A DNA stretch of 64,000 bases, taken from NCBI GenBank assembly GCA_965205845.1, contig CBDBIG010000005.1:496001-560000 (forward strand), read 5' to 3'. Made by a program: the position numbers and the translations under genes. This document shows positions 1 to 7,790 of this stretch, piece by piece; positions within the stretch are counted from its first letter, which is position 1, and every line of letters begins with the position of its first letter. The notes under the pieces were generated by a model. That model had not been told where the DNA came from, made no database searches, and saw only the letters and a list, made by a program, of their open reading frames with translations. The stretch comes from CBDBIG01 sp965205845 [NCBI: bacterium]. Lineage in GTDB: Bacteria; SAR324.

Positions 1-312
1 GAGGTGGCTAGGCGTTGGCTCTATGTGGATGGCCAAGGAGAAATTGGTTTTATTTCGTCCATCACCGAACCCTTTTGCGGCCAATGCAACCGTGCCCGCC
101 TCTCTGCCGATGGTCGCCTCATTACCTGCTTGTTTGCGGAAGATGGTCCCAGTTTACTCGCGCCTTTGCGCTCTGGCATCAGTGACGAAGCCCTGTGCGA
201 TCTGTTGGCCAGCATGTGGCGACCACGCGTCGATCGCTACTCTGAGTTACGTACCCAAAACTCCCGCTTATCCGCCACACCCAAAATTGAAATGTTTCAA
301 ATCGGGGGCTAA
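1..312 (+). CDS. moaA: MoaA, GTP 3',8-cyclase (C-terminal part, cut by window edge)
   Basis: Radical SAM enzyme of molybdenum cofactor synthesis that rearranges GTP to the cyclic precursor of pyranopterin monophosphate. Only about the last 103 residues are present and the frame is open at base 1. The C-terminal 4Fe-4S motif that binds GTP is clear: FCGQCNRARLSADGRLITC gives CxxC followed by a third Cys 13 residues on. The family tail follows (WRPRVDRYSE, then IEMFQIGG). A second molybdopterin gene, moaB, lies far away at 53.4 kb. The family assignment is firm; nothing can be said about the radical SAM half. Confidence 0.95.
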   Translation, partial: EVARRWLYVDGQGEIGFISSITEPFCGQCNRARLSADGRLITCLFAEDGPSLLAPLRSGISDEALCDLLASMWRPRVDRYSELRTQNSRLSATPKIEMFQIGG

Positions 313-330
313 ATCCCGCATTTGCCACCC

Positions 331-2997
331 ATGATTCCCCCCCTTCCCTCCTCTCAAAAACCTTTTTTCGTTAAAGCGGGGCTCCGCTGGCATTTTTTGG
401 GGGCGGGCGGCATTGGCATGAGTGCCCTTGCCTGTGCCTTGCATATGCGCGGAGAACACGTACAGGGCAGCGATGATAACCCTTCTGCGACCCTCGAACG
501 GCTACAATGCTTAGGCTTACGCATTTTATGTGGCCAGCATTCCCGTGCGTGGTTACAACAAGCCGATGTTTTGGTGTACAGCAGTGCCTTTGGGCCCAAG
601 CATTCCGTTTGGCAGCTGGTAAAAACACTCAATCCCCAACCGCAATTGGTTTCTCGAGCAGCCTTGCTGGCAGGTTTGGCAGCACAGCAACCCAGCCTTG
701 CCGTGGCAGGCACCCATGGCAAAACCACCACCAGCGCAGCACTCGCGGCAGCCTTGCTGGCTTGCCCACAACGCGTAAGCGTATTTTTAGGAGGAGAATG
801 CGACCGCCTAAGCCATCGCAACTACCACCACCCAAGCCCAGCTGGAATACAAAGCCCCGCCGTTATAAAAAACACAGCTACCTACAGGGCAGCGCTAAAA
901 AACAGGGGGGGACAACCGCCTGATTTTTTGCTATGCGAAGCCGATGAAAGCGATGCAGGGTTTTTGCTGCTACGCCCTCACGCTGCCATTTTAACCAGTG
1001 TAGATGCCGATCACCTCGATGTGCATGGTTCTTTGGCAAAAGTTCAAGCACTGTTTGCGCGCTTTTTGGGTCGGGTTTCTTCCAGTGGAATCGTGGCCTA
1101 TTGCCATGATGATGCGGGTGCGCGCGAGCTGGTTTTATCCTTACCCTCAAACACACCGTGCCCCCAACTGGCACCCTACCGCTTGGCAAGCAGTCCTGAC
1201 GATGGTGTACAACACAAAACATTGCCACATCACGCTAGGCAAGGGAGCACAACCTTGCTCATTACCACGGTACGTATTGTACGTATTGGTCCCCAAGGGA
1301 TGCGGCTCTGTTTTACACGTGGGGATTGGCAAGGACACCTAAACACGCCTTTAATTGGGGCACACAATGCCCGCAATTTGGCTGGGGTGATTGCATTGTG
1401 CCTTGGCCTTGATTTGCCGATTGAATGCGCATTACAAGGGTTGCACACATTTAACGGGGTCAACAGGCGTCAACAAGCGCTGGGCACCCACGGCCAGGTA
1501 CGCTGGTTTGATGATTATGCGCATCACCCCACTGAGGTTGAAGCCACCCTTAGCGCATTTTTAAGTTCCCACGGCCGCCCCCTTAGCGTGGTGTTTCAAC
1601 CCCACCTCTACTCGCGTACCCAAGCTTTTACTCGCGAATTTGCCAAGGCACTTGCCAAGGCAGATCAAGTGATTGTAACCGAGATATACGCTGCCCGTGA
1701 AAAGCCCATTCGAGGGGTTTCGGGGCAAGATATTGTGCAGGCCATGGAAACGGCCAACGCGCAGACCCATGCTGGGAAAACCGACGACAATCACAGCGAC
1801 ACCCTAGGCATATCTTCCCCTCCAAGGGGGCATTATATCAAGCGTTGGCAAGATTTAATCAAAATCGCCCAATGGCCTTTTCCACCAACCCAAGGCATGG
1901 TCCTTACTTTGGGGGCGGGAGATATTGGGAAGTTAGGTCCCCTGTTTTTACAAAACAATCCCCTACCCGCCCTTGAGCCATCCACTGCCACTATGCCGCC
2001 CAGGCACAACGTGCAAGGCATCCATGGGCAAAATTTCCCCTCGCATCCCACTATTTCAAGCACGCCCCCTCGACATAGCCAACTTTTTGCGCAACTCGAG
2101 AAACGGCTGAAGGTTTCCACATTGCGCATGACAGAACCCCTTGCCAAACATACCAGTTTACGCGTGGGTGGTGTGGCTGAATGCTGGGCAGACATTCAAA
2201 GCGAGACCGACGCTTTAACCCTGCTTCGCTTTGCCCGCCGGCATGGGCTGCCTTGCCATATTTTGGGAAATGGCTCCAACGTGTTGATTCAACAACATGG
2301 GCTCGAAGGCGTTGTGCTTCACCTTGGTCCAAAGGTGTTTCCCTTTGAGAGCCAGCCTCTCAGCACAAACCCCCCGCACATTCTCGTCAATGCGGGAGCG
2401 GGGATGCAAAATGCCAGTTTGGTCAACCAATGTCAGCAACTCGGTTTGGCAGAGGCCGCCTTTTTAGCCGTAATTCCAGGGTGTGTGGGGGGTGCGGTGG
2501 CCATGAATGCGGGTGCTCATGGGGGGCAGGTGGCGACGCTTTTGCGGCGTGTACGCTACATTGACATGCAATATTTGCAAATTTGCGAGCAGCAAACCAC
2601 GCCTGCCATATTTGGGTATCGCCATTCGCCTTTCAGCACCCAGCACCAGCGCGTGGTATTACAAGCCCAGTTTTCTTTGCGCGTCACCAGTCAAAATAAC
2701 GCCAAGGCCCAACGCCAGCACTGGCTCGAATGGCGCAGGAAGCATCACCCACGTGGATTTAGCTGTGGTTCGGTTTTTAAAAACCCCCCAAAGGATCACG
2801 CTGCACGGCTTATTGAGGCGTGTGGCTTAAAAGGCTTGCGCCAAAATGGCGCCCAGATAAGCCCACAGCACGCCAATTTTATTCTCAATCAAAGCCATGC
2901 GAGTGCGAACGATGTGCTAGACTTGATTGCGACAGTGCAAAAGACCGTTCAGCATAAAACGGGTGTCAAGCTTGAACTAGAAGTACAAATTTTGTAG
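331..2997 (+). CDS. murC-murB: MurC-MurB fusion: UDP-MurNAc-L-Ala ligase joined to UDP-MurNAc dehydrogenase
   Basis: One 888-residue cytoplasmic protein carrying two steps of peptidoglycan precursor synthesis. Residues about 20-530 are MurC: N-terminal GAGGIGMSA loop, ATP loop GTHGKTTT near 127, DDYAHHPTE near 395 and the QPHLYSRT region. A low-complexity linker of roughly 60 residues follows. MurB fills about 600-888: FAD-domain motif GNGSNVLI, VIPGCVGGAVAMNAG, the YRHSPF loop, the catalytic Ser in CGSVFKNP and the terminal Glu in KLELEVQIL. A TTG lies in frame at 322, but the ATG at 331 is the simpler start. It follows moaA closely, and ftsQ begins 18 bases after its stop, as in a dcw cluster. 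Each half looks complete, so both activities are expected. Fusion of these two enzymes is uncommon. Confidence 0.95.
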   Translation: MIPPLPSSQKPFFVKAGLRWHFLGAGGIGMSALACALHMRGEHVQGSDDNPSATLERLQCLGLRILCGQHSRAWLQQADVLVYSSAFGPKHSVWQLVKTLNPQPQLVSRAALLAGLAAQQPSLAVAGTHGKTTTSAALAAALLACPQRVSVFLGGECDRLSHRNYHHPSPAGIQSPAVIKNTATYRAALKNRGGQPPDFLLCEADESDAGFLLLRPHAAILTSVDADHLDVHGSLAKVQALFARFLGRVSSSGIVAYCHDDAGARELVLSLPSNTPCPQLAPYRLASSPDDGVQHKTLPHHARQGSTTLLITTVRIVRIGPQGMRLCFTRGDWQGHLNTPLIGAHNARNLAGVIALCLGLDLPIECALQGLHTFNGVNRRQQALGTHGQVRWFDDYAHHPTEVEATLSAFLSSHGRPLSVVFQPHLYSRTQAFTREFAKALAKADQVIVTEIYAAREKPIRGVSGQDIVQAMETANAQTHAGKTDDNHSDTLGISSPPRGHYIKRWQDLIKIAQWPFPPTQGMVLTLGAGDIGKLGPLFLQNNPLPALEPSTATMPPRHNVQGIHGQNFPSHPTISSTPPRHSQLFAQLEKRLKVSTLRMTEPLAKHTSLRVGGVAECWADIQSETDALTLLRFARRHGLPCHILGNGSNVLIQQHGLEGVVLHLGPKVFPFESQPLSTNPPHILVNAGAGMQNASLVNQCQQLGLAEAAFLAVIPGCVGGAVAMNAGAHGGQVATLLRRVRYIDMQYLQICEQQTTPAIFGYRHSPFSTQHQRVVLQAQFSLRVTSQNNAKAQRQHWLEWRRKHHPRGFSCGSVFKNPPKDHAARLIEACGLKGLRQNGAQISPQHANFILNQSHASANDVLDLIATVQKTVQHKTGVKLELEVQIL

Positions 2998-3015
2998 AAA
3001 AACACGGTGGTTTTT

Positions 3016-3870
3016 ATGCAAAAACACACATACTGGCCGCGACTACGGGCTGTGCTTAGGCTGTTATGCACGCTAGGTTGGTTGGTTGGTTCACTATGGA
3101 TGATGCTGGGCATCGCTTGGGGTTGGCGTCATCTGCAGCAAATTTCCATCACACAGATCCACTTGCAAGGCAGACACACCCTTTCTGCCAGTAGCATTTT
3201 AAATCAAGCCAATCTAAACCCACAAAGCACGTGGAAGCACGTTTCTGCTTTAAACATAGCCCAAGCCTTGCTACAACACCCCCGTATTGCCACGGCTGCG
3301 GTCAAGCGCCAGGTACCCGATACCCTGCACGTACGCATCAAAGAACGCCTCGCCAGTGCTCTTGTAGTGGGAAGTGATGGGAGCATGGGTTTGGTGGATG
3401 CAGATTTGCGCATGCTTTGGCTATTACCCACCGCGCTAAAAAAGCGATTAGCACAAACCACGCAACAGGCTGCCTGCCCCCGTGGCAAAGAAGCGTGGAT
3501 GCGCCTGCCACGCATTCGCATCAATACCCCTTTGCCCAGCCTTGGCTACCTTCTAAACCATGATGCTGCCAGCAATGCATTGCAACTGCTGCGCAGTTTG
3601 CCGCTACACATAACACCAACAACACCCAACCCTAACCAGCCTTGGGTCCAAGCCAGCTGCCTATACGTTGATGCTAGCCAACCCTATGCTTTGTGGTTAT
3701 ACCCGCAAACGGGCCCTGTGCTCCGCTTGCCTTTAGGCAAAGAGCAACTGGCGTTACATGCCTATGCGCGTTGCATTCGGCAAGGCAGCAATGTGTGCAG
3801 CAACGCAAAGCGTCTGTGGTTTCAAGCAGACCGCTATCAAAGCCAGGTCTTCATTGCGATCCGCCCCTAG
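3016..3870 (+). CDS. ftsQ: FtsQ/DivIB-type cell division protein
   Basis: Bitopic inner-membrane divisome protein that links the early Z-ring to the FtsB/FtsL and peptidoglycan synthesis complexes. A short basic N-terminus is followed by one membrane segment at about residues 14-37 (LLCTLGWLVGSLWMMLGIA). The POTRA domain comes next: ITQIHLQGRHTLSASSIL, then HPRIATAAVKRQVPDTLHV, a good FtsQ pattern. Total length, about 284 residues, is normal. A GTG lies in frame at 3007, but ATG 3016 has a GGTGG just upstream. It follows murC-murB as in dcw clusters, but ddl, ftsA and ftsZ are absent from this locus and phage debris begins straight after the stop. Confidence 0.88.
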   Translation: MQKHTYWPRLRAVLRLLCTLGWLVGSLWMMLGIAWGWRHLQQISITQIHLQGRHTLSASSILNQANLNPQSTWKHVSALNIAQALLQHPRIATAAVKRQVPDTLHVRIKERLASALVVGSDGSMGLVDADLRMLWLLPTALKKRLAQTTQQAACPRGKEAWMRLPRIRINTPLPSLGYLLNHDAASNALQLLRSLPLHITPTTPNPNQPWVQASCLYVDASQPYALWLYPQTGPVLRLPLGKEQLALHAYARCIRQGSNVCSNAKRLWFQADRYQSQVFIAIRP

Positions 3871-3949
3871 CATGGCTGCGCCGAGACACATGCTTTGCGA
3901 CTGGAAAAAAGTGATGGCTGTCCCCGTCCCCATGCTTTGCGACCACATG

Positions 3950-4238
3950 GATATAGCAGGATACAGCGGAATTTACTGGAATTTCTGACACAAAGGCCTT
4001 TTTGCGAGGGAAGATTACGCCCTTAATGTCAGACAAACTCGCGAACTTAAAGGGCGCGTTTTTGCTGAGCATGAACGACACATCCAACATGCGTGGGTGT
4101 TTTAAAAACGTGAGATACGACACCATTCAAACCCATTACACTATGGGCTTTCATGCTGTTGTGGGGAAAAGGCAGGTGAGGGGATTGCTTTACACAAACC
4201 TCGCACCTAAAACCATGAAAACCTTAAAGGTAGCCTAA
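3950..4238 (+). pseudogene. 3' fragment of a D12-class (Dam-type) adenine DNA methyltransferase
   Basis: Two frames together give the C-terminal third of a phage-type N6-adenine methylase. The first frame reads YSGIYWNF, stop, HKGLFAREDYAL; the second continues LANLKGAFLLSMNDTSNMRG and KNVRYDTIQTHYTMG, ending GKRQVRGLLYTN. The pattern (GLFxREDxxxL, FLLSxND, Y--Y--G) is that of the D12 family after its DPPY motif. A stop codon and a frameshift break the gene, and the N-terminal and catalytic parts are missing, so it is inactive. Two other relics of related methylases lie at 27.9-29.4 kb. It marks a decayed prophage. Confidence 0.75.
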
Positions 4239-4338
4239 CAAAGGAGGTAAGCGATTGATGGCAAAATCGATACGCAAAAAAGATGCCATTTGAAATCAAC
4301 GCCGAAGCAACCCGTCCCACGCCATGTGAACGAAAGTC
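4230..4338 (+). repeat. Dispersed phage-derived repeat, copy 1
   Basis: Begins AACAAAGGAGGTAAGCGATT, a strong ribosome-binding site followed by ATG and a mini-frame MAKSIRKKDAI with a stop. It then runs into ATCAACGCCGAAGC and CCATGTGAACG. The same block recurs at 29393-29497 (+), 27890-27968 (-) and, partly, 27745-27832 (-). In the two closest copies it follows a Dam-type relic, so it is probably the start of the next gene of a lost prophage. Confidence 0.7.
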
Positions 4339-4565
4339 GCAAAGCATGGGAGCGTTTAAAATGACAGCAAGCGCACTTTGCTGCTATCATCCGTTCGAGG
4401 TGCTTTTTGCATAGTTCGAGGGATGCGAGAGGGATGCGTTTTGCCAAAAACTCTCCTCGGCGCAAGGCCTCATGCTGCAGCGTGTTACTTTTTGTGCACA
4501 TGCCCCGCTCTTGTAAAACCAGGCATTTCTTTCAATAACCCATCGTTATAGGCAGTGTATCAAAA
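4339..4565. other. Intergenic remainder before the MFS gene
   Basis: No convincing gene. Holds degraded sequence of the same debris region and the upstream region of the transporter at 4566. I see no clear promoter or terminator. Confidence 0.4.
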
Positions 4566-5840
4566 ATGGGTGCTTCTTCAACTCAAACCCCACCTATACA
4601 ACCCTTATTGCGCAAGCCTTGGGTAATTTTAATATCCGCCATGTCACTGGTTACCCTGGCCCAGGGCATACGCCAAAGCATGGGACTTTACCTGGGTCCT
4701 GTCACCGCCGATCTTCGTTGGACTCGCGAAACTTTCTCCTTTGCGATTGCTTTACAAAACATTGCCTGGGGAGTCTCGCAGCCTATATTAGGCATGATTG
4801 CTGACCGCTACGGTGCAGGGCGCGTGATTGGCATTGGGGGCATACTCTATGCCGTGAGCCTATTTTTGGCCTCAAGCATTCAAACCCCACTCGGTTTTGC
4901 CTTAAGCGTTGGCGCGGTTTTGCCTTTGGCTTTAAGTTCCTGTGGTTATGCCATTATTTTTGGCATTGTTGGGCGCTGCGCCCCCGTGGAAAAGCGTAGT
5001 ATATACATGGCGCTCGCCGCCTCTGGCGGTTCGGTTGGCCAGTTTATGATGGTGCCCATTACCCAGCTTTTTATTGACCAGTTTGAATGGCGTGGGGCAT
5101 TTATGGCCACTGGCTGGCTGATGCTAAGCCTGCCCTTGTTTGGGCTTGTTTTGGCCGAACGCGACAAAAAAAACCAACAGCCCGATGCCCAGCAAAACAT
5201 TTCCCCCCTGCGTGCTTTGTGCCTAGCAGGGATACAACGGCGCTATTGGCTGTTGTTTGCGGGGTTTTTTGTGTGTGGATTTCATGTCTCTTTTATTGCA
5301 GGCCATTTTCCCGCATTTTTAACGGGCGAAGGCCTTACCCCCGGCATGGCAGCGCTCTGTTTGGCTTTAATTGGGTTTAGCAACATTTTTGGGTCCATTT
5401 TTTTAGGACGCTTGGGCGATACCTACAGCAAGCGCTGCTTACTAAGTGCCATTTACCTCGCACGGGCATTTGTGTTTGGTTTGCTGCTGTTGCTGCCCAT
5501 TAACGCGGTGAGTGCGCCTTTGTTTTCCATGGGCATTGGGTTTATTTGGCTGGCCACCGTACCCTTAACCAGCGGCATGGTGGGGCGCATGTATGGGGTA
5601 ACCAACCTTTCTACCTTGTTTGGGGTGATTTTTTTGGGGCATCAAATAGGTGCCTTTTTGGGTGTGTGGCTTGGTGGGCTTGTGTATGATTCTACGGGGA
5701 GTTACCAACTGATGTGGCAGATAGCGATTGGTTTAGGCCTGGTTGCGGCAGCCTTACACTGGCCCATTGACGAGCGCTCCGAGGCAGAGCGCCAAAGAGG
5801 CTTAAAAGAAATGGGCTCTATGGTGGCCCAAAGCGACTAG
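4566..5840 (+). CDS. Major facilitator superfamily transporter, 12 membrane segments
   Basis: A 424-residue inner-membrane secondary transporter. Twelve hydrophobic segments can be traced, with the MFS signature between segments 2 and 3 (GMIADRYGAGRVIGIGG) and its echo in the second half (GRLGDTYSKRCLL). The N-terminal RQSMGLYLGPVTADL with RETFSFAIALQN resembles the monocarboxylate/oxalate-formate type of MFS proteins, which take small organic anions. The substrate cannot be read from the sequence. The gene stands alone on its strand between two stretches of phage debris, so it may be an intact survivor of a larger rearranged region. Superfamily firm, subfamily inferred. Confidence 0.85.
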   Translation: MGASSTQTPPIQPLLRKPWVILISAMSLVTLAQGIRQSMGLYLGPVTADLRWTRETFSFAIALQNIAWGVSQPILGMIADRYGAGRVIGIGGILYAVSLFLASSIQTPLGFALSVGAVLPLALSSCGYAIIFGIVGRCAPVEKRSIYMALAASGGSVGQFMMVPITQLFIDQFEWRGAFMATGWLMLSLPLFGLVLAERDKKNQQPDAQQNISPLRALCLAGIQRRYWLLFAGFFVCGFHVSFIAGHFPAFLTGEGLTPGMAALCLALIGFSNIFGSIFLGRLGDTYSKRCLLSAIYLARAFVFGLLLLLPINAVSAPLFSMGIGFIWLATVPLTSGMVGRMYGVTNLSTLFGVIFLGHQIGAFLGVWLGGLVYDSTGSYQLMWQIAIGLGLVAAALHWPIDERSEAERQRGLKEMGSMVAQSD

Positions 5841-6048
5841 GGCTTGGCTTCTAACCCAACTGTCCCGAGGCACGGTTTTACACCACATGGAAACATGCGG
5901 GATATAGCGGGATATAGCAGGTGTGTCCATTCACATGCTTTGCGACCACTGTTACGTGGGGATGGATATTGCCGTTCGCGCAGACCTCTGCGTGATTTGG
6001 GTGCCCCCAGAACAAGATAGGTGACGTGTTTTGCAATGCTCAGACGTG

Positions 6049-6512
6049 ATTTTGATGCGCTCTTGTCCCTTTGCTGAGCAACTGGATGCGCTGGGCTGGG
6101 GTGTTCGCCCGCTACAAAGTGCAACGCGCCTTTCTTGACCAAACGGGTATGGGGGAATTTTTTGTGGAGCATGCCATAAGCAAGCACGGACAGCGCTTTT
6201 TCAAGGGGTTTTGTTTAGGGCTGTTGTCAAGCAAGACTTGGCGACCCAAAGGCTAAGCAGAGGTTTGGGGGCGAAGCCGTATTTTGATGCGCTCTTGTCC
6301 TTTTGCTGAGCAACTGGATGCGCTGGGCTGGGGTGTTCGCCCGCTACAAAGTGCAACGCGCCTTTCTTGACCAAACGGGTATGGGGGAATTTTTTGTGGA
6401 GCATGCCATAAGCAAGCACGGACAGCGCTTTTTCAAGGGGTTTTGTTTAGGGCTGTTGTCAAGCAAGACTTGGCGACCCAAAGGCTAAGCAGAGGTTTGG
6501 GGGCGAAGCCGT
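6049..6512 (+). repeat. 232-bp tandem duplication (two copies)
   Basis: Copy 1 spans 6049-6280 and copy 2 spans 6281-6512; both begin ATTTTGATGCGCTCTTGTCC and end GCGAAGCCGT. They are almost identical (a single-base difference, CCCTTTGC versus CCTTTTGC, is visible), so the duplication is recent. It lies wholly inside the terminase relic. Confidence 0.9.
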
Positions 6513-6530
6513 GCGGCGCAAGTTGGGGCG
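6049..6530 (+). pseudogene. Mu-like phage terminase large subunit (gp28-type) relic, internally duplicated
   Basis: Three frames join to give the nuclease-side motif of Mu-type terminases. PFAEQLDALGW is in one frame, FARYKVQRAFLDQTGMGEFF with VEHAISKHGQRF in the next, and QGVLFRAVVKQDLATQRL in the third. 'DQTGMGE' followed by 'GVLF...KQDLA' is characteristic of gp28. At least two frameshifts are needed and the ATPase half is missing, so this is a dead fragment. The whole piece occurs twice as a direct tandem duplication of 232 bp. It would have packaged phage DNA. Confidence 0.72.
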
Positions 6531-6886
6531 GCCATTACGGGTGTGGTTGGCGTGCAAGCCCTTGCCCCTCGAAGCGGATAACGATACCCGCATGGCCCGT
6601 TTGCACCGCAGCCGCCAAACGCCAGCGATTCCCTAACCCTTGGATCAAGAGACCGAAGCACGCGATGCGCACGATTGTAGTATTTTACAAACGCCCAAAT
6701 TAACCGTGGCTGGGCTCATCTATTGATGCTGAGAAAAAATGGACGCCCTGCCCCAAGGGACAGCCACGGATTGAAAACTTACAAGCCCTTGCGGGGGTGG
6801 TGGGAGAGCACATTCGAAGAAAACGCCGAGGTGGTTGTGCAAGGGGTGCAAACAGGGGGCGGAGCCGCTACAATTCGTAGGATTAC
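6531..6886. other. Decayed phage sequence, no intact gene
   Basis: Short open stretches occur in several frames, with a peptide ending FEENAEVVVQGVQTGGGAAT directly before the gp46-like relic. By position it could derive from a Mu gp45-type baseplate protein, but the match is too weak to call. Confidence 0.4.
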
Positions 6887-7075
6887 ATGAGCGACCTTGC
6901 ACGAATCTGAAATAAGGAAAAAGGCGCGGGCGATTTGGCCCCTCGAAAACGGGAAGATTGCAACCGATGCCCAAGGCCTTAAAACCGCCGTTATCGTCAG
7001 TCTGCTTAGCGATGCGCGGGCAAAAGATGACCCATTGCCAAAGGGAAAGCCCGCCCTTGACACCACCACCTATGC
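6887..7075 (+). pseudogene. Mu gp46-like phage baseplate protein relic
   Basis: Starts MSDLARI, stop, NKEKGAGDLA in one frame and continues LENGKIATDAQGLKTAVIVS then LLSDARAKDDPLPKG in the next. The order 'DLA..(W)N...G..DLA...G..ATD.GL.TAV..SL..D.RA..DD.LP' is that of the short Mu gp46 baseplate protein. A stop and one frameshift make it inactive. It is the second Mu morphogenesis relic in this stretch and has the same orientation as the terminase relic. Confidence 0.7.
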
Positions 7076-7100
7076 TGCCCTGTTTGGGGTGATTGCGGGT

Positions 7101-7604
7101 TTAAGTGCGTGTTTCTTTGAGAATGTGGTATTGACGTTGCCAGTGAATCAACGGTGACTGTACTTTTTTTGCCACCTGCAAGGCTTCTACCAACCCAATC
7201 ACAATCCAATGATCGCCACGCTGCAAACGCTCTTGCACCAGACATTCCAAATGGGTTAAACAACCCTCCAACCATGGGCTATTTGCGGGTGCATTGTGGC
7301 AAGCAATGCCTTTAAAACCCTCGCCCTCACTGTTGGCAAAATGCAAGGACAATGCTTGCTGTGTTTGTGCCAAAACATTCACCCCAAAATGCATGCATTG
7401 CAAAAAAGCAGGAGCGACGCTGCTAGCATGATCCATACAAAACAACACCAAAGGCGGTTGTAAAGAAAGCGCACTAAAGGCACTGACTGTAAAACCGACG
7501 GGGGTTTTGTCGGCTTGGCGAGTGGTAATAATGCTCACCCCTCCACCCCATAACGCAAGCGCCTGGCGATAGGTATCAGAATCAACCCCAAGGGACACAG
7601 ACAT
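7101..7604 (-). CDS. Flavin reductase-like, FMN-binding split-barrel protein
   Basis: A 167-residue cytoplasmic protein of the flavin reductase/RutF type. Such proteins bind FMN and reduce free flavin with NAD(P)H, usually for a partner monooxygenase. Visible marks are the N-terminal ALALWGGGVSIITTR, then TPVGFTVSAFSALSLQPPLV (the flavin-contacting GxTxSAxxSxSxxPP pattern) and the central FGVNVLAQTQQALSLHFA. The C-terminal 'GDHWIVIGLVEALQV' matches the family's D-H-x-I-x-G-x-V end. No monooxygenase is adjacent, so the partner is unknown. Length is normal for the family. Confidence 0.88.
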   Translation of the reverse strand: MSVSLGVDSDTYRQALALWGGGVSIITTRQADKTPVGFTVSAFSALSLQPPLVLFCMDHASSVAPAFLQCMHFGVNVLAQTQQALSLHFANSEGEGFKGIACHNAPANSPWLEGCLTHLECLVQERLQRGDHWIVIGLVEALQVAKKVQSPLIHWQRQYHILKETRT

Positions 7605-7637
7605 AGGGCCTCATATAGGCGATTATAAAACAAAGGG

Positions 7638-7790
7638 TTACTTGTAGCCCAAATAACGCAAAAAGGCACGCCAACCTATTTCAGCATCCATAGGGGCGGA
7701 CATGCTGGGCTGTATTACGCCACCCCCTTGTTGGTTCCCAATGATCAAGTAAGGGTTGTTTTTTGCCTTGCTCAACAAGAAGGCTGGTTT
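7638..7790 (-). other. 50-codon open stretch directly after, and in frame with, the stop of the membrane protein gene
   Basis: Immediately downstream of the TAA at 7791-7793 the same frame stays open for 50 codons and ends at TAA 7638-7640. It reads KPAFLLSKAKNN, YLIIGNQQGGGVIQ and AEIGWRAFLRYLGYK. TTG codons at its fifth and sixth positions could start a 46-residue protein, but no ribosome-binding site is evident. It could be a small gene, a former C-terminus cut off by a new stop codon, or a read-through extension. Sequence error in the stop is also possible. Confidence 0.35.

Noticed and set aside
6049-6512. Insertion sequence with transposase at the 232-bp duplication
   Set aside because: The encoded peptide matches Mu-type terminase motifs, and there are no terminal inverted repeats.
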